Shown: positions 8,459 to 16,767 of the stretch, one piece after another
Layout: every line of letters starts with the position of its first letter
Position numbering within the stretch: the first letter of the stretch is position 1
Assembly: GCA_025928375.1 (NCBI GenBank)
Contig: JAICJP010000002.1
Coordinates: forward strand, 1 to 43,911
Direction: 5' to 3'
From: Candidatus Sulfotelmatobacter sp.
Lineage (GTDB): Bacteria > Acidobacteriota > Terriglobia > Terriglobales > Acidobacteriaceae
Length of the DNA stretch: 43,911 bases
Position numbers and translations under genes: made by a program
Notes under the pieces: model-generated
Told to the model about the DNA's origin: nothing
The model's database searches: none
What the model saw: only the letters and a program-made list of their open reading frames with translations

Positions 8459-9649
8459 ATGCACTCAACCACGACGGACAGGGTTTACACCGCGCTCGAG
8501 ACATTCCGGGTTGAGCTTCCGTCCTGGGGATTCGCAAATACGGGCACGCGTTTCGGGAAGTTCATCCAGGCGGCAGCCGCGACCACAACCGCTGAAAAGT
8601 TCAGCGATGCCGGCCAGGTGCACTTATTGACCGGCGTCTGCCCGACCATCGCCTTGCATGTGTTATGGGACTGCCCGCAGGGCGTCCACAGTTCGGGCGA
8701 AATCCGAACCTTTGCGGGCCGTTACGGAGTCGCCCCGGGTTCCATCAATCCCAATCTTTTTCAGGATCAGGAATACAAATTCGGGTCATTCGGCAATCCC
8801 GACTCCGCGATTCGTCAACGCGCACTGAAGCATGCCAAAGACAGCATCGAAATTGCCACACGGCTGCATAGCCGAGACATTTCATTTTGGTTTGCGGATG
8901 GATCCAACTACCCAGGCACCGCCAACATTCGCCAACGCCGTCGCTGGTTCGAAGAAGCTTTGAAGGAATCACATCGCGCGCTAGCCCCAGAGCAGCGGAT
9001 GCTTATTGAATACAAGCCGTTCGAACCGGCTTTTTATCACACCGACATTGCCGATTGGGGGATGGCGCTCCTACTGGCTCGCGCCGCTGGGCCGCAGGCG
9101 AAAGTACTGGTGGATACTGGCCATCACTACGCCGCTCAGAACATCGAGCAGATTGTGGCGTGGCTGCTTTCAGAAGGTATGCTCGGCGGTTTCCATTTCA
9201 ATGATCGTCGGTATGCTGACGACGATCTGACGCTCGGTTCCATTGACCCTTATCAGGTCTTTCGCATCTTCCACGAGATTCAGTTTTTCGAGCGGGAGAC
9301 CGGCGCGCGCGCTGACATCGCTTACATGGTGGATCAAAGTCATAACCTGAAGGGAAAAATCGAAGCCATGATTCAGACCGTCACCATGGCACAACAACTT
9401 TTTGCAAAGGCTGCGCTGGTGGACTCCGCCAAACTCGCGACCGCTCAGAGGAATTGCGATCTGGTGGGCGCCGAGTCGCTCCTGCAGGATGCTTTTGCCA
9501 CCGATGTTCGCCCCGTCGTCCAGGAATGGCGACAGTCCAGGGGGCTGCCCAAAGATCCCATGGAAGCGTTTCGGCAAAGCGGATATCTGGAACGCATCAC
9601 CAAAGAGCGCGCTGCCAAGAATTCCCACAATATTTCTTCGTATGCCTAG
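8459..9649 (+). CDS. rhaI: L-rhamnose isomerase (RhaI family)
   Basis: The 396-residue TIM-barrel isomerase matches the RhaI type (Pseudomonas/Rhizobium/Bacillus-like), not the E. coli RhaA type. Metal and active-site segments are visible: LIEYKPFEPAFY, VLVDTGHHYA, GGFHFNDRRYADDDLTLGS and DIAYMVDQSHNLKGK. The family interconverts L-rhamnose and L-rhamnulose in the cytoplasm with a divalent metal such as Mn2+. GAGGAAG lies just before the ATG. The gene stands apart from the other rhamnose genes, which begin 5.6 kb downstream after an acetyltransferase and nitrogen genes. It is the only isomerase in the window and completes the pathway. Confidence 0.92.
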   Translation: MHSTTTDRVYTALETFRVELPSWGFANTGTRFGKFIQAAAATTTAEKFSDAGQVHLLTGVCPTIALHVLWDCPQGVHSSGEIRTFAGRYGVAPGSINPNLFQDQEYKFGSFGNPDSAIRQRALKHAKDSIEIATRLHSRDISFWFADGSNYPGTANIRQRRRWFEEALKESHRALAPEQRMLIEYKPFEPAFYHTDIADWGMALLLARAAGPQAKVLVDTGHHYAAQNIEQIVAWLLSEGMLGGFHFNDRRYADDDLTLGSIDPYQVFRIFHEIQFFERETGARADIAYMVDQSHNLKGKIEAMIQTVTMAQQLFAKAALVDSAKLATAQRNCDLVGAESLLQDAFATDVRPVVQEWRQSRGLPKDPMEAFRQSGYLERITKERAAKNSHNISSYA

Positions 9650-9850
9650 TCAGGTGAAAAGAATAAAGGGCCCACCGGCGGTAACCTTCTGCTATACAAC
9701 CTTCATTCAACATCTGAACACCAGCGGCGGTGCTGCAAAACTGTGCATTGTGAGGCGGACGCCTTTAAGGCCGTAGCGCGAGGATTCTGAGCGCTGGAGT
9801 GGCAGTTGCGTTGGACTTGCAAAGCCGGCCGACGGGTGTAATTATCGGCC

Positions 9851-10339
9851 GTGTTGGGAACGTGGCCGAACCGCAATGCACATATGAGAAGCAAGATCAT
9901 CATTCGCGCCGCTGTGATGGCCGAGCAACAGGCCCTTGAAGCAGTGCAACTGCGTGCATCTCTTACGAATGATGGCGATCGCGAGGCCGTGCTTGCCAAT
10001 CCGGATGCGATCAGAATCCCCTTGGAACAACTTGCAGCAGGGCGGGTATTCGTCGCGGAATTGAACGGCGAAACACTAGGATTTTCTGCAATAGAGCCTC
10101 GAGTGGATGGACAAATCGAACTGGATGCTCTTTTTGTCGAGCCGAAGATCCGCCGGCAGGGCGTTGGACGGTTGATGGTCGAATATTGCGCAGAGGTCGC
10201 GCGCAAGCAGGGGTCCACCGCGCTGCATGTGATCGGTAACCCGCATGCAGAAAATTTTTATCTCTCTTGTGGGTTCGAGCAGACCGGAACCATTCAGACT
10301 CGTTTCGGCGTCGGACTGCAGATGCGAAAAGCGCTGTGA
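9851..10339 (+). CDS. GNAT family N-acetyltransferase
   Basis: The GTG at 9851 gives 162 residues. An ATG at 9884 (151 residues, starting MRSKIIIRAA) fits the usual GNAT N-terminus better, but neither has a strong ribosome site. The fold signature is clear: beta strands GRVFVAELNGETLGFSAIEP, the acetyl-CoA-binding segment LFVEPKIRRQGVGRLMVEY around residues 96-114, and the C-terminal NPHAENFYLSCGFEQTG. Members move an acetyl group from acetyl-CoA to an amine, and the acceptor cannot be inferred. The gene lies alone between rhaI and a convergent P-II gene and seems unrelated to either. Confidence 0.85.
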   Translation: MLGTWPNRNAHMRSKIIIRAAVMAEQQALEAVQLRASLTNDGDREAVLANPDAIRIPLEQLAAGRVFVAELNGETLGFSAIEPRVDGQIELDALFVEPKIRRQGVGRLMVEYCAEVARKQGSTALHVIGNPHAENFYLSCGFEQTGTIQTRFGVGLQMRKAL

Positions 10340-10565
10340 GTGCTCTGGCCGACAGTCGCTGTCGTGCTTCAGCGCCTATCTCTGCCCCACTTGTATTCGG
10401 CGAAATCTCGATTTCCACTGCAATGCATGGTCCCCGTGACCTGCGTACATGGGCATTTTTGTCGGCCGAAATAGGCGAGCGGTGACGAGTGATTACGAAC
10501 CCGACTGCCCATCAACGCCGCTGGGCATAGTGCCTCGCAGCTGATGTGCTTGCACTTGTTTAGCT
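10340..10565. terminator. Convergent gap with a 6-bp-stem hairpin (10506-10527)
   Basis: The acetyltransferase and the P-II gene converge here. The only structure I see is TGCCCA...TGGGCA (stem 6, loop 10) at 10506-10527. It has no T-tract on either side, so any terminator role is weakly supported. Confidence 0.25.
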
Positions 10566-10904
10566 CTATAGCGCTGCCACACCGCGCTCCTGATTGCGAA
10601 TGCGAATGGCTTCTTCCACTTTGGTCAGAAATATCTTGCCGTCTCCGATCTTTCCTGTGGCCGCCGACTGCAGAATGGCGGCGACCGCCGCGTCAACCAG
10701 GTTATCGTTCATCACAGATTCTATTTTGATTTTCGGCAGCAAATCCACGGAGTATTCGTGGCCGCGGTACATCTCGGTGTGCCCCTTCTGGCGGCCGTGC
10801 CCCCGCACTTCGGAGATGGTGAGACCGTCGATGCCCAGCTCAGAAAGAACTTCTTTCACCGCCTCCAGTTTCGTAGGCTGAATAATCGCTTCGACCTTCG
10901 TCAT
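10566..10904 (-). CDS. Nitrogen regulatory protein P-II (GlnB/GlnK)
   Basis: The 112-residue product has the family's exact usual length. The T-loop is intact, with tyrosine Y51 in YRGHEYSVDLLPK, the site uridylylated in proteobacteria. The C-terminal signature TGKIGDGKIFLTKVEEAIRIR binds ATP/2-oxoglutarate. P-II trimers sense carbon/nitrogen balance and bind Amt channels to block ammonium uptake. GAGGG lies before the ATG. The gene follows the ammonium transporter by 132 bases on the same strand, the reverse of the common glnK-amtB order, but the link implies a GlnK role. GlnB and GlnK cannot be told apart by sequence alone here. Confidence 0.95.
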   Translation of the reverse strand: MTKVEAIIQPTKLEAVKEVLSELGIDGLTISEVRGHGRQKGHTEMYRGHEYSVDLLPKIKIESVMNDNLVDAAVAAILQSAATGKIGDGKIFLTKVEEAIRIRNQERGVAAL

Positions 10905-10989
10905 TGAGTGTCCCTCCCTGTACAGGTTTGTGTGACGCGGAATCTGGCTTGCAACAAACTCAGACAGCTTTGCCGCATTTTGAGGGAAA

Positions 10990-11014
10990 GGAGGCAGATA
11001 GTCTCTCTGCCTCC
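10990..11014 (-). terminator. Hairpin between amt and the P-II gene
   Basis: A perfect 9-bp inverted repeat (GGAGGCAGA / TCTGCCTCC) with a 7-base loop lies between the amt stop and the P-II start. On the minus strand it is followed by CTTT rather than a long T-run. A partial terminator or mRNA-processing hairpin that sets the amt:P-II ratio is plausible but unproven. Confidence 0.4.
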
Positions 11015-11036
11015 CGAGTTGCAGCGTGGCAGTTCG

Positions 11037-12665
11037 TCAGCTTATTGCTCGCGACAACGGATTGAGCGCCGTGACACTGGATGCGGCGGGTTGAGGTTCA
11101 GGCAATTCCTGCGTCATCCCGCTGGGAGCGCCCAAGGCTGAAATGACATATTCCGGATAAGCCGAGATGCCATGCTCGTGCAGATCCATGCCGTAGAGCT
11201 CTGCTTCGCGGGGCAAGCGCAGCGTGCCGGTTGCGTTGACCAGAAGCATGACGGCCATAGCAACGCCGAAGGTGGCCAGGGTTACGCACGCGCTTCCGAT
11301 TGCTTGTGCCCCAAGCAACTTAAATCCCCCACCATAGAGAAGTCCCTTCAGCGGTGCGGAATTGTCCGCCGCCAGAGGGCCTGTGGCTCCATATTGTCCG
11401 CAGGCGAACAAACCGAGTGACACCGTTCCCCAGATTCCACACATTCCGTGAACCGGTACCGCTCCAATGGGATCATCGATGCGCAGCCATTCCAGTAAGT
11501 CGACCCCTAGAATAACGATCACGCCGGCGATCCCACCCAGCAAAACTGAACCCGTAGGGCTGACCCAATAGCAGGGGCAAGTAATTGCGACAAGCCCGGC
11601 CAGGAACCCGTTGGTGGTGTAGCTTGCGTCCCATTTCTTGAATTTCAGATAGCCGTAAATAATGGAAGACAGGCCGGCAGCGCATGCAGCCAGAGTTGTG
11701 TTTGCAGCCACGCGCCCGATTCCAACGAAATCCATCGCCGAAAGCGTGCTGCCAGGATTGAAGCCGTACCAGCCGAACCAGAGAATCAGTCCTCCGGTGA
11801 CCGCGATTGTCAGATCGTGCGGCAACATGGGACCGCCGCCGTCCCTCTTGAACTTGCGGCCGAGGCGCGGGCCAAGGACAATCGCGCCAGCCAATGCGAT
11901 GAATCCACCGATAGTGTGCACCACCGTCGAACCCGCGAAGTCATGGAAGCTCGTTCCCAACCATGGGAAAACATAACCAGAACTGCCCATCGTGGCGAGC
12001 CAGCCATCCGGTCCCCAAGCCCAGTGTCCGATGATCGGATAGATGAAGCCAGTAACGCAGAAGCTATACAAGAGATCGCCGATGAAGCCTGTGCGGCCAA
12101 TCATTGCGCCCGACGTAATCGTGGAACAGGTATCGGCAAAGGCGAACTGGAAGATCCACACGGCCAGGAATGCAACCCCGGTGGTTTCGTAGGTCGCGGG
12201 TGCTCCCTGGAGGAAGAACCAGTGATATCCGATGAAACCATTGCCATGGCTAAACATGAATGCGAAGCCGACGGCGTAGAACAGAATGCCGCAAAGACAC
12301 GTGTCGACCACGCACTCTACGAGTACGTTGACCGTTTCACGGGAGCGGCAGAAACCAGCTTCGAGCATCGTGAAGCCGACCTGCATGCCGAACACGAGAA
12401 AAGCGGCAATCAGCGTCCACGCAGTGTTGAGCGGATTCACAACGTCGGCCGCTTTCAGTTCCGCTTCGGCCGCATAGACGTGCGCAAAGAATACTCCGGA
12501 GATCACGGTGATGAGCAACATCAACACTGCGATTCCAAGTGCCTTGCCGCCGAACAGCAGGCCGGCATAGCGGCGCCATTCGGGGTCTTTCAACCGCACA
12601 GCCAGACGGGAGAGCTTTTCCGAATACGAGAGATTCATTCCTCTGCCTCGAGTGCCAGACTTCAT
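11037..12665 (-). CDS. amt: Ammonium transporter (Amt family)
   Basis: The start at 12665 is chosen because AAAGGAG lies just upstream; another ATG six codons earlier overlaps that site. The 542-residue product has the Amt channel features: FHDFAGSTVVHTIGG with the first pore histidine, and GAVPVHGMCGIWGTVSLG with the second. Eleven or so membrane helices follow an N-terminal extension of about 70 residues that holds an additional hydrophobic segment (LGIAVLMLLITVISGVFFAH). A polar C-terminal tail of about 50 residues, rich in proline and serine, ends the protein. It carries ammonium or ammonia into the cytoplasm. The adjacent P-II gene points to direct control. A porin gene lies upstream on the same strand. 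Confidence 0.93.
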   Translation of the reverse strand: MKSGTRGRGMNLSYSEKLSRLAVRLKDPEWRRYAGLLFGGKALGIAVLMLLITVISGVFFAHVYAAEAELKAADVVNPLNTAWTLIAAFLVFGMQVGFTMLEAGFCRSRETVNVLVECVVDTCLCGILFYAVGFAFMFSHGNGFIGYHWFFLQGAPATYETTGVAFLAVWIFQFAFADTCSTITSGAMIGRTGFIGDLLYSFCVTGFIYPIIGHWAWGPDGWLATMGSSGYVFPWLGTSFHDFAGSTVVHTIGGFIALAGAIVLGPRLGRKFKRDGGGPMLPHDLTIAVTGGLILWFGWYGFNPGSTLSAMDFVGIGRVAANTTLAACAAGLSSIIYGYLKFKKWDASYTTNGFLAGLVAITCPCYWVSPTGSVLLGGIAGVIVILGVDLLEWLRIDDPIGAVPVHGMCGIWGTVSLGLFACGQYGATGPLAADNSAPLKGLLYGGGFKLLGAQAIGSACVTLATFGVAMAVMLLVNATGTLRLPREAELYGMDLHEHGISAYPEYVISALGAPSGMTQELPEPQPAASSVTALNPLSRAIS

Positions 12666-13191
12666 GTTCCGCTCCTTTATCATTGGTTGTCGATTTCAGC
12701 CGCAAGCCGCAGCCGCCCTACGATCCATCTCTTCCCCTATTACCGATTTGCGTCCTGTTATCAGCTGACATCTAAGGTAGCCCGCAAATTCCGCTCGCCA
12801 GGCGCAGCGAAAGGCTCATCGCGGAAAGCAGAATCAGCACGGCCCCTATCGGATGAACCGATAACATCAGCAGCCCTCTGATCATTGCGGCAAGCACCAT
12901 CGGCAGCGCAGTCATGCAGCACACTCGATCTGAGATCACGAGCTTTCTTCTCCGTGGATTTCGTGACTCAACTCAAGACCGCAGACGAAACAGTGATGTA
13001 CCCGGTCAACCGCGGTGTTTTTCGTTGGGAGCTCCGCCTGCTCTGTTTTTTGGAGCGGGGGGCGGCCCGGGTGCTGACACCAGGGGTTAGTTGGGTTTGT
13101 GCCCAAGCCGCCGATCCCCACATAACGGGCAGCCCAGGTTTTAGCTGCTCGAAGTGAATCCAAAAAACGGGCTGTATCGATGCCCATTGCT
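12666..13191. other. Non-coding gap between porin and amt
   Basis: This 526-base stretch lies between the porin stop and the amt start, both on the minus strand, and should hold the amt promoter. I find no clear sigma-54 (-24/-12) site by eye. A GC-rich imperfect hairpin (CCGCCTGCTC, T-rich loop, GAGCGGGGGGCGG) lies at 13034-13065, and a terminator candidate at its upstream end. The short frames here do not look like proteins. Confidence 0.5.
13162..13185 (-). terminator. Possible rho-independent terminator after the porin gene
   Basis: Seven bases past the porin stop, the minus strand reads GGGC, nine loop bases, GCCC, then GTTTTTT. The stem is short (4 bp), so it is a weak candidate, but the position and T-tract fit. 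Confidence 0.4.
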
Positions 13192-14532
13192 TTATCTCGC
13201 CTCCCGGCTGTCGAAGGTGAATACCAGCCCCGCCGTCAATGTGTTCTGATCCAGCACCGGGTTGCTCCCTTTCAGGAACACGGGCTGATTCGACATGTCA
13301 CGGCGAAACTCGAAACGACTGATGATGTGATGTGCCATCATCCTCTCGAATGTCGTCGTAAATTCGTTGAAGTGGGTGGGAATTAGAGATCCCGTCGTGA
13401 ACCCGTCGTGGTCGTCGTAATATTCGTAGCGCGTGCTGAACGACGTGGTAGAGGTGAAGGCGTATTTGATATAGCCGCCCACGCCCGTCCAGAACACCGG
13501 ATGCGACAAAGTATTGAGGGTTGCGTCCGTAATGAACCGGTCGCCGCGTCCATAGTCGCCATTCACCATGAATGAAAGCTTGCTGGTGGGCGAATACGTG
13601 ATAACCGTGTCGCTCAATTGCCGGAGGTTGTGGTTAGTCGCGTTCTCCTCAGGCCCCGCCAGATACGTCTGGGCGATGCCGAGTTTCTTGTTGGGATTCC
13701 ATCCCAGGCTGAAGCCGTACGTCTTGCCACTGTTGTTATCAATGACGTTGTTCCAGCCGTTCACTAAGTATCCCGTCAGCGAGTATTTCTCGTTGAACGC
13801 ATACTTAGCGCGCATGCCGAAGTGATAGTAGGGAATGGCGTAGCTGAACAGAATGCTTCGCGAGTAGTTCCAGTTGTCCTTGGTCTCGATTACCTCCGCA
13901 CCCGCAGGTGTGACGAACTTTCCAACATCCACCTGCAAACCTTTTCCGACCGGCGCAAGGTAAGAAAAGTAAGCTTCCTTCAGGTACTGATCGAATCCCA
14001 GACCGCCCTTGGGTTCGGATCCATTCACGGCATTCATGGCTTGTCCAAATCCGAGTGCCACGTGATAGCCGGTGCGACTGTTGGAGGGATCCGGGGTCTT
14101 ATCTACCACCAGTTCCACCAAGTTGAGTCCGAACTGATTCGTGGCTCCGTCAAAGAAGCGCAGTCCATTCGCCTGCCCCGCGGGATTGTTGAAGTTCTGG
14201 CCGTAGTAGACGTCCACAAATCCGCTGAGCGAGGTCGGACCCAACAGTGAAGCTAGAGACGGGGGCGGCGGCACAGCGGTGGTGCCGCTGACCACCTTCT
14301 GTGCCGCATCCGGTATTGGCGCCGCGTTGCTCGCCGTTGTTTTGTCGCTTGCTTTCAATGTTGAAATCTCTATTTGCAATTCCTTGATCTGCTGTTCCAT
14401 TTCCTCAATGTGCTTCGTCATTGCATCATTTGCCGAGGGCGTACTGGCTGTGGCGTCCTGCCCCTGGCTTGGCAATGTCAACAACACACATGCAATGAAC
14501 ATCATGGCCCCTGCCTTGGAGCGACTACTCAT
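13192..14532 (-). CDS. Outer-membrane beta-barrel porin (OmpL-like, Bbp2 type)
   Basis: The 446-residue product has a signal peptide (MMFIACVLLTLPSQGQ), a coiled coil around residues 38-62 (HIEEMEQQIKELQIEISTLK) and a proline-rich linker. A long run of alternating beta strands follows, ending in a phenylalanine-rich C-terminus (GLVFTFDSREAR). The barrel begins SLSGFVDVYYGQNFN, as is usual for the putative beta-barrel porin-2 family. The coiled coil may hold the barrel to peptidoglycan or to other envelope proteins, as in S-layer-like porins. Lying upstream of amt on the same strand, it might pass ammonium or other small nitrogen compounds; that is inference from context. Confidence 0.85.
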   Translation of the reverse strand: MSSRSKAGAMMFIACVLLTLPSQGQDATASTPSANDAMTKHIEEMEQQIKELQIEISTLKASDKTTASNAAPIPDAAQKVVSGTTAVPPPPSLASLLGPTSLSGFVDVYYGQNFNNPAGQANGLRFFDGATNQFGLNLVELVVDKTPDPSNSRTGYHVALGFGQAMNAVNGSEPKGGLGFDQYLKEAYFSYLAPVGKGLQVDVGKFVTPAGAEVIETKDNWNYSRSILFSYAIPYYHFGMRAKYAFNEKYSLTGYLVNGWNNVIDNNSGKTYGFSLGWNPNKKLGIAQTYLAGPEENATNHNLRQLSDTVITYSPTSKLSFMVNGDYGRGDRFITDATLNTLSHPVFWTGVGGYIKYAFTSTTSFSTRYEYYDDHDGFTTGSLIPTHFNEFTTTFERMMAHHIISRFEFRRDMSNQPVFLKGSNPVLDQNTLTAGLVFTFDSREAR

Positions 14533-15273
14533 TGTTGTCCTGCTTTCTCCCCCGGTGTACCCAACGGATGTCCGAGCGCATCCGCTGTCAGCACGCTGAA
14601 CTTAGCGATGTGCGCTGCCGCAGTCCAACGCATACTTCCGCTATTGCGAATCGAAATTTCTTTTGGAAAACAAAAACTTATAAGAGCGATAAAGGAACTT
14701 TCTGTCCACGGGATCGAGGACGACTCACTTGAAAAGCTCGAATCTTGCGCTGACCCCGCAAATGCCGCACCAGTTGCTTCATTTCGGCTCTACCTCAGCA
14801 GATACGAGAGACCAAATGCAGGCTCGGAACACTACAGTTTCCGGCGCTAGGTTTTCGTTCATCCAATGCGTTTAGTTCCCACCGTAATGGAGGTCATAGA
14901 TTTTTTTCATAGACTCGAACTATCGGCAGAGTCAGGGGGCAGGATATTTTCAGCCGCACTTGCGGGCACCGAAGCAAGCAGGTGAATGGCGGCCACAGAC
15001 AAGGGTTGATATCGACCGAATTGCGCGATTTTCGCACCGCATCGGACGACGAACTCGAGAAGTAGAACTTCAAGGGCAAAAACAACGTGATAATCAGGTT
15101 ACCGCCGGGAAATTCAGGAAGATCGTCTCAAGCGTCTTAACGACGAGAAAGCGAATTCGAGCCTCGGCGCGATGGGCATGCGGCAACGCCTTTTACGTCG
15201 TATGCTTGATGACGCGACAGGGTAATTAACTGGTTGGGGTTCTCCAAACTGGCTACTGGACACGGCAGAGGAC
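14533..15273. other. Non-coding gap before the rhamnose operon, with possible gene remnants
   Basis: This 741-base stretch should contain promoters for the porin (minus strand) and the rhamnose operon (plus strand). Two pieces read like decayed coding sequence. One, around 14690-14850 (+), reads RAIKELSVHGIEDDSLEKLE. The other, 14985-15225 (+), needs frame changes and ends in an open stretch at 15094-15225 containing REIQEDRLKRLNDEKANSSL and a stop. I recognise neither. No riboswitch or regulator gene is evident. Confidence 0.4.
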
Positions 15274-16767
15274 GTGCTTATTAAGCGAAAACATCAGCGC
15301 TCCCCTTATCTGGCATTTGATCTTGGAGCCGAGAGCGGGCGAGCGGTGTTGGCCGACTTGCACTCAGGGATTCTTACGACCAGAGAGGTCCACCGCTTCA
15401 GCAATCAGCCGATGGAAACAGGGGGCGCGCTACGTTGGGACGTCGCGCATTTGTGGTTTGAAATTCGCAAAGCGCTGAATTCTGTGGAAGGGGTGAAACT
15501 CGCAGCTATTGGGGTGGATGCGTGGGGCGTGGACTATGCGCTCCTCGATGAGCACGGGCGGCTTTTGGAGAACCCTTACCACTACCGTGATCGCCGCACC
15601 GAGGGCATAATGCAGGAAGTTTTCCGAAAAGTGTCCAGGGAGGAGATCTATCGCGCTACTGGCATTCAGTTTATGCCGATCAATACCTTGTACCAGCTTT
15701 ATGTAGCACATCGAGATACGCCGGCGACCGTAGCAGCGGCAAGACAGTTGGTTACTATCCCTGATCTGTTCAACTATTGGCTTACCGGAAGAGCTGTATG
15801 CGAGTTCACCAACGCAACCACCACTCAGATGGTCGATCCGGTTCGTCGAGTCTGGGCGAAAGATCTCCTGCAGCGTGTCGGCTTGCGGACAGACCTTCCA
15901 TGTCCTATCGTCGAGCCTGGAACTGTCATCGGACCTTTGCTGAAGGGCATTGTTTCCAATTCCCTATTGTCGGGAACTCCCATCATCGCCCCGGCCTGTC
16001 ATGATACAGGGTCTGCCGTAGCCGCCATTGCCGCGCGAGATGGTACCGCCTTCTTGAGTTCGGGAACATGGTCGTTAATCGGAACCGAACTCGATGCGCC
16101 GGTGCTCACTCCCGAAGCGCTAAAGCTTAATTTCACCAATGAAGGCGGTGTGAATGGGACAACCCGCTTGCTCAAAAATGTCATGGGACTCTGGATGCTG
16201 CAAGCTTGCAAAAACTGCTGGACCGATCGAGGCCAGACTGGGAGCTATGCTGAGCTAGTGGAGCTAGCCGATCGGGAACCGGCATTTGTACATGTTGTTG
16301 ATCCTGACCACGAACTCTTCTTGCATCCTGCGGACATGTGCGCCGCTATCGACCGGTTCTGCTCGAAAACCCAGCAGCCAACGCCGTCCAACCCCGGAGC
16401 TTATGTGCGATGTATTCTCGAGAGTCTCGCGATGAAGTACCGGCTAACCCTGCGCAATCTCGAGGAAATCTGCGGGCTGCGCATGGAACAGATCAGGGTG
16501 GTGGGCGGCGGTTCAAAAAATCGACTTCTGAACCAATTCACTGCGAATGCCACGGGGAAGAGGGTACTTGCGGGTCCAGCTGAAGCTACAGCACTGGGCA
16601 ATATCGCGATCCAAATCGTGGCGACTGGCGAGGCATCGTCACTGGGGGAGATGCGTGCCATGGTTGAGCGTTCTTTCCCAACCGAGGCTTTTGAACCTAT
16701 GGACACCGACAAATGGGACCAGCACTTTCAACGGTTCGAACAATACTGTGAGATGACGCATGCATGA
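15274..16767 (+). CDS. rhaB: Rhamnulokinase
   Basis: The 497-residue FGGY-family kinase phosphorylates L-rhamnulose to L-rhamnulose-1-phosphate with ATP; E. coli RhaB has 489 residues. The N-terminal phosphate-binding motif is YLAFDLGAESGRAVLADL (residues about 9-26). RhaB-type motifs GGALRWDVAHLWFEI and NPYHYRDRRTEGIM follow. The C-terminal half has FLSSGTWSLIGTEL and the adenosine-site signature RVVGGGSKNRLLNQFTANAT. GTG is the start, with GCAGAGGAC close upstream. The stop overlaps the next gene's start by eight bases, so the kinase and aldolase genes are coupled. Confidence 0.94.
   Translation: MLIKRKHQRSPYLAFDLGAESGRAVLADLHSGILTTREVHRFSNQPMETGGALRWDVAHLWFEIRKALNSVEGVKLAAIGVDAWGVDYALLDEHGRLLENPYHYRDRRTEGIMQEVFRKVSREEIYRATGIQFMPINTLYQLYVAHRDTPATVAAARQLVTIPDLFNYWLTGRAVCEFTNATTTQMVDPVRRVWAKDLLQRVGLRTDLPCPIVEPGTVIGPLLKGIVSNSLLSGTPIIAPACHDTGSAVAAIAARDGTAFLSSGTWSLIGTELDAPVLTPEALKLNFTNEGGVNGTTRLLKNVMGLWMLQACKNCWTDRGQTGSYAELVELADREPAFVHVVDPDHELFLHPADMCAAIDRFCSKTQQPTPSNPGAYVRCILESLAMKYRLTLRNLEEICGLRMEQIRVVGGGSKNRLLNQFTANATGKRVLAGPAEATALGNIAIQIVATGEASSLGEMRAMVERSFPTEAFEPMDTDKWDQHFQRFEQYCEMTHA

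Noticed and set aside
11817-12881. 354-codon plus-strand frame
   Set aside because: It runs antisense through the ammonium transporter, whose frame has clear Amt motifs; the antisense product has no domain.
12936-13187. 83-codon minus-strand frame in the porin-amt gap
   Set aside because: It starts within the terminator candidate, has proline-rich low-complexity content and no ribosome site.
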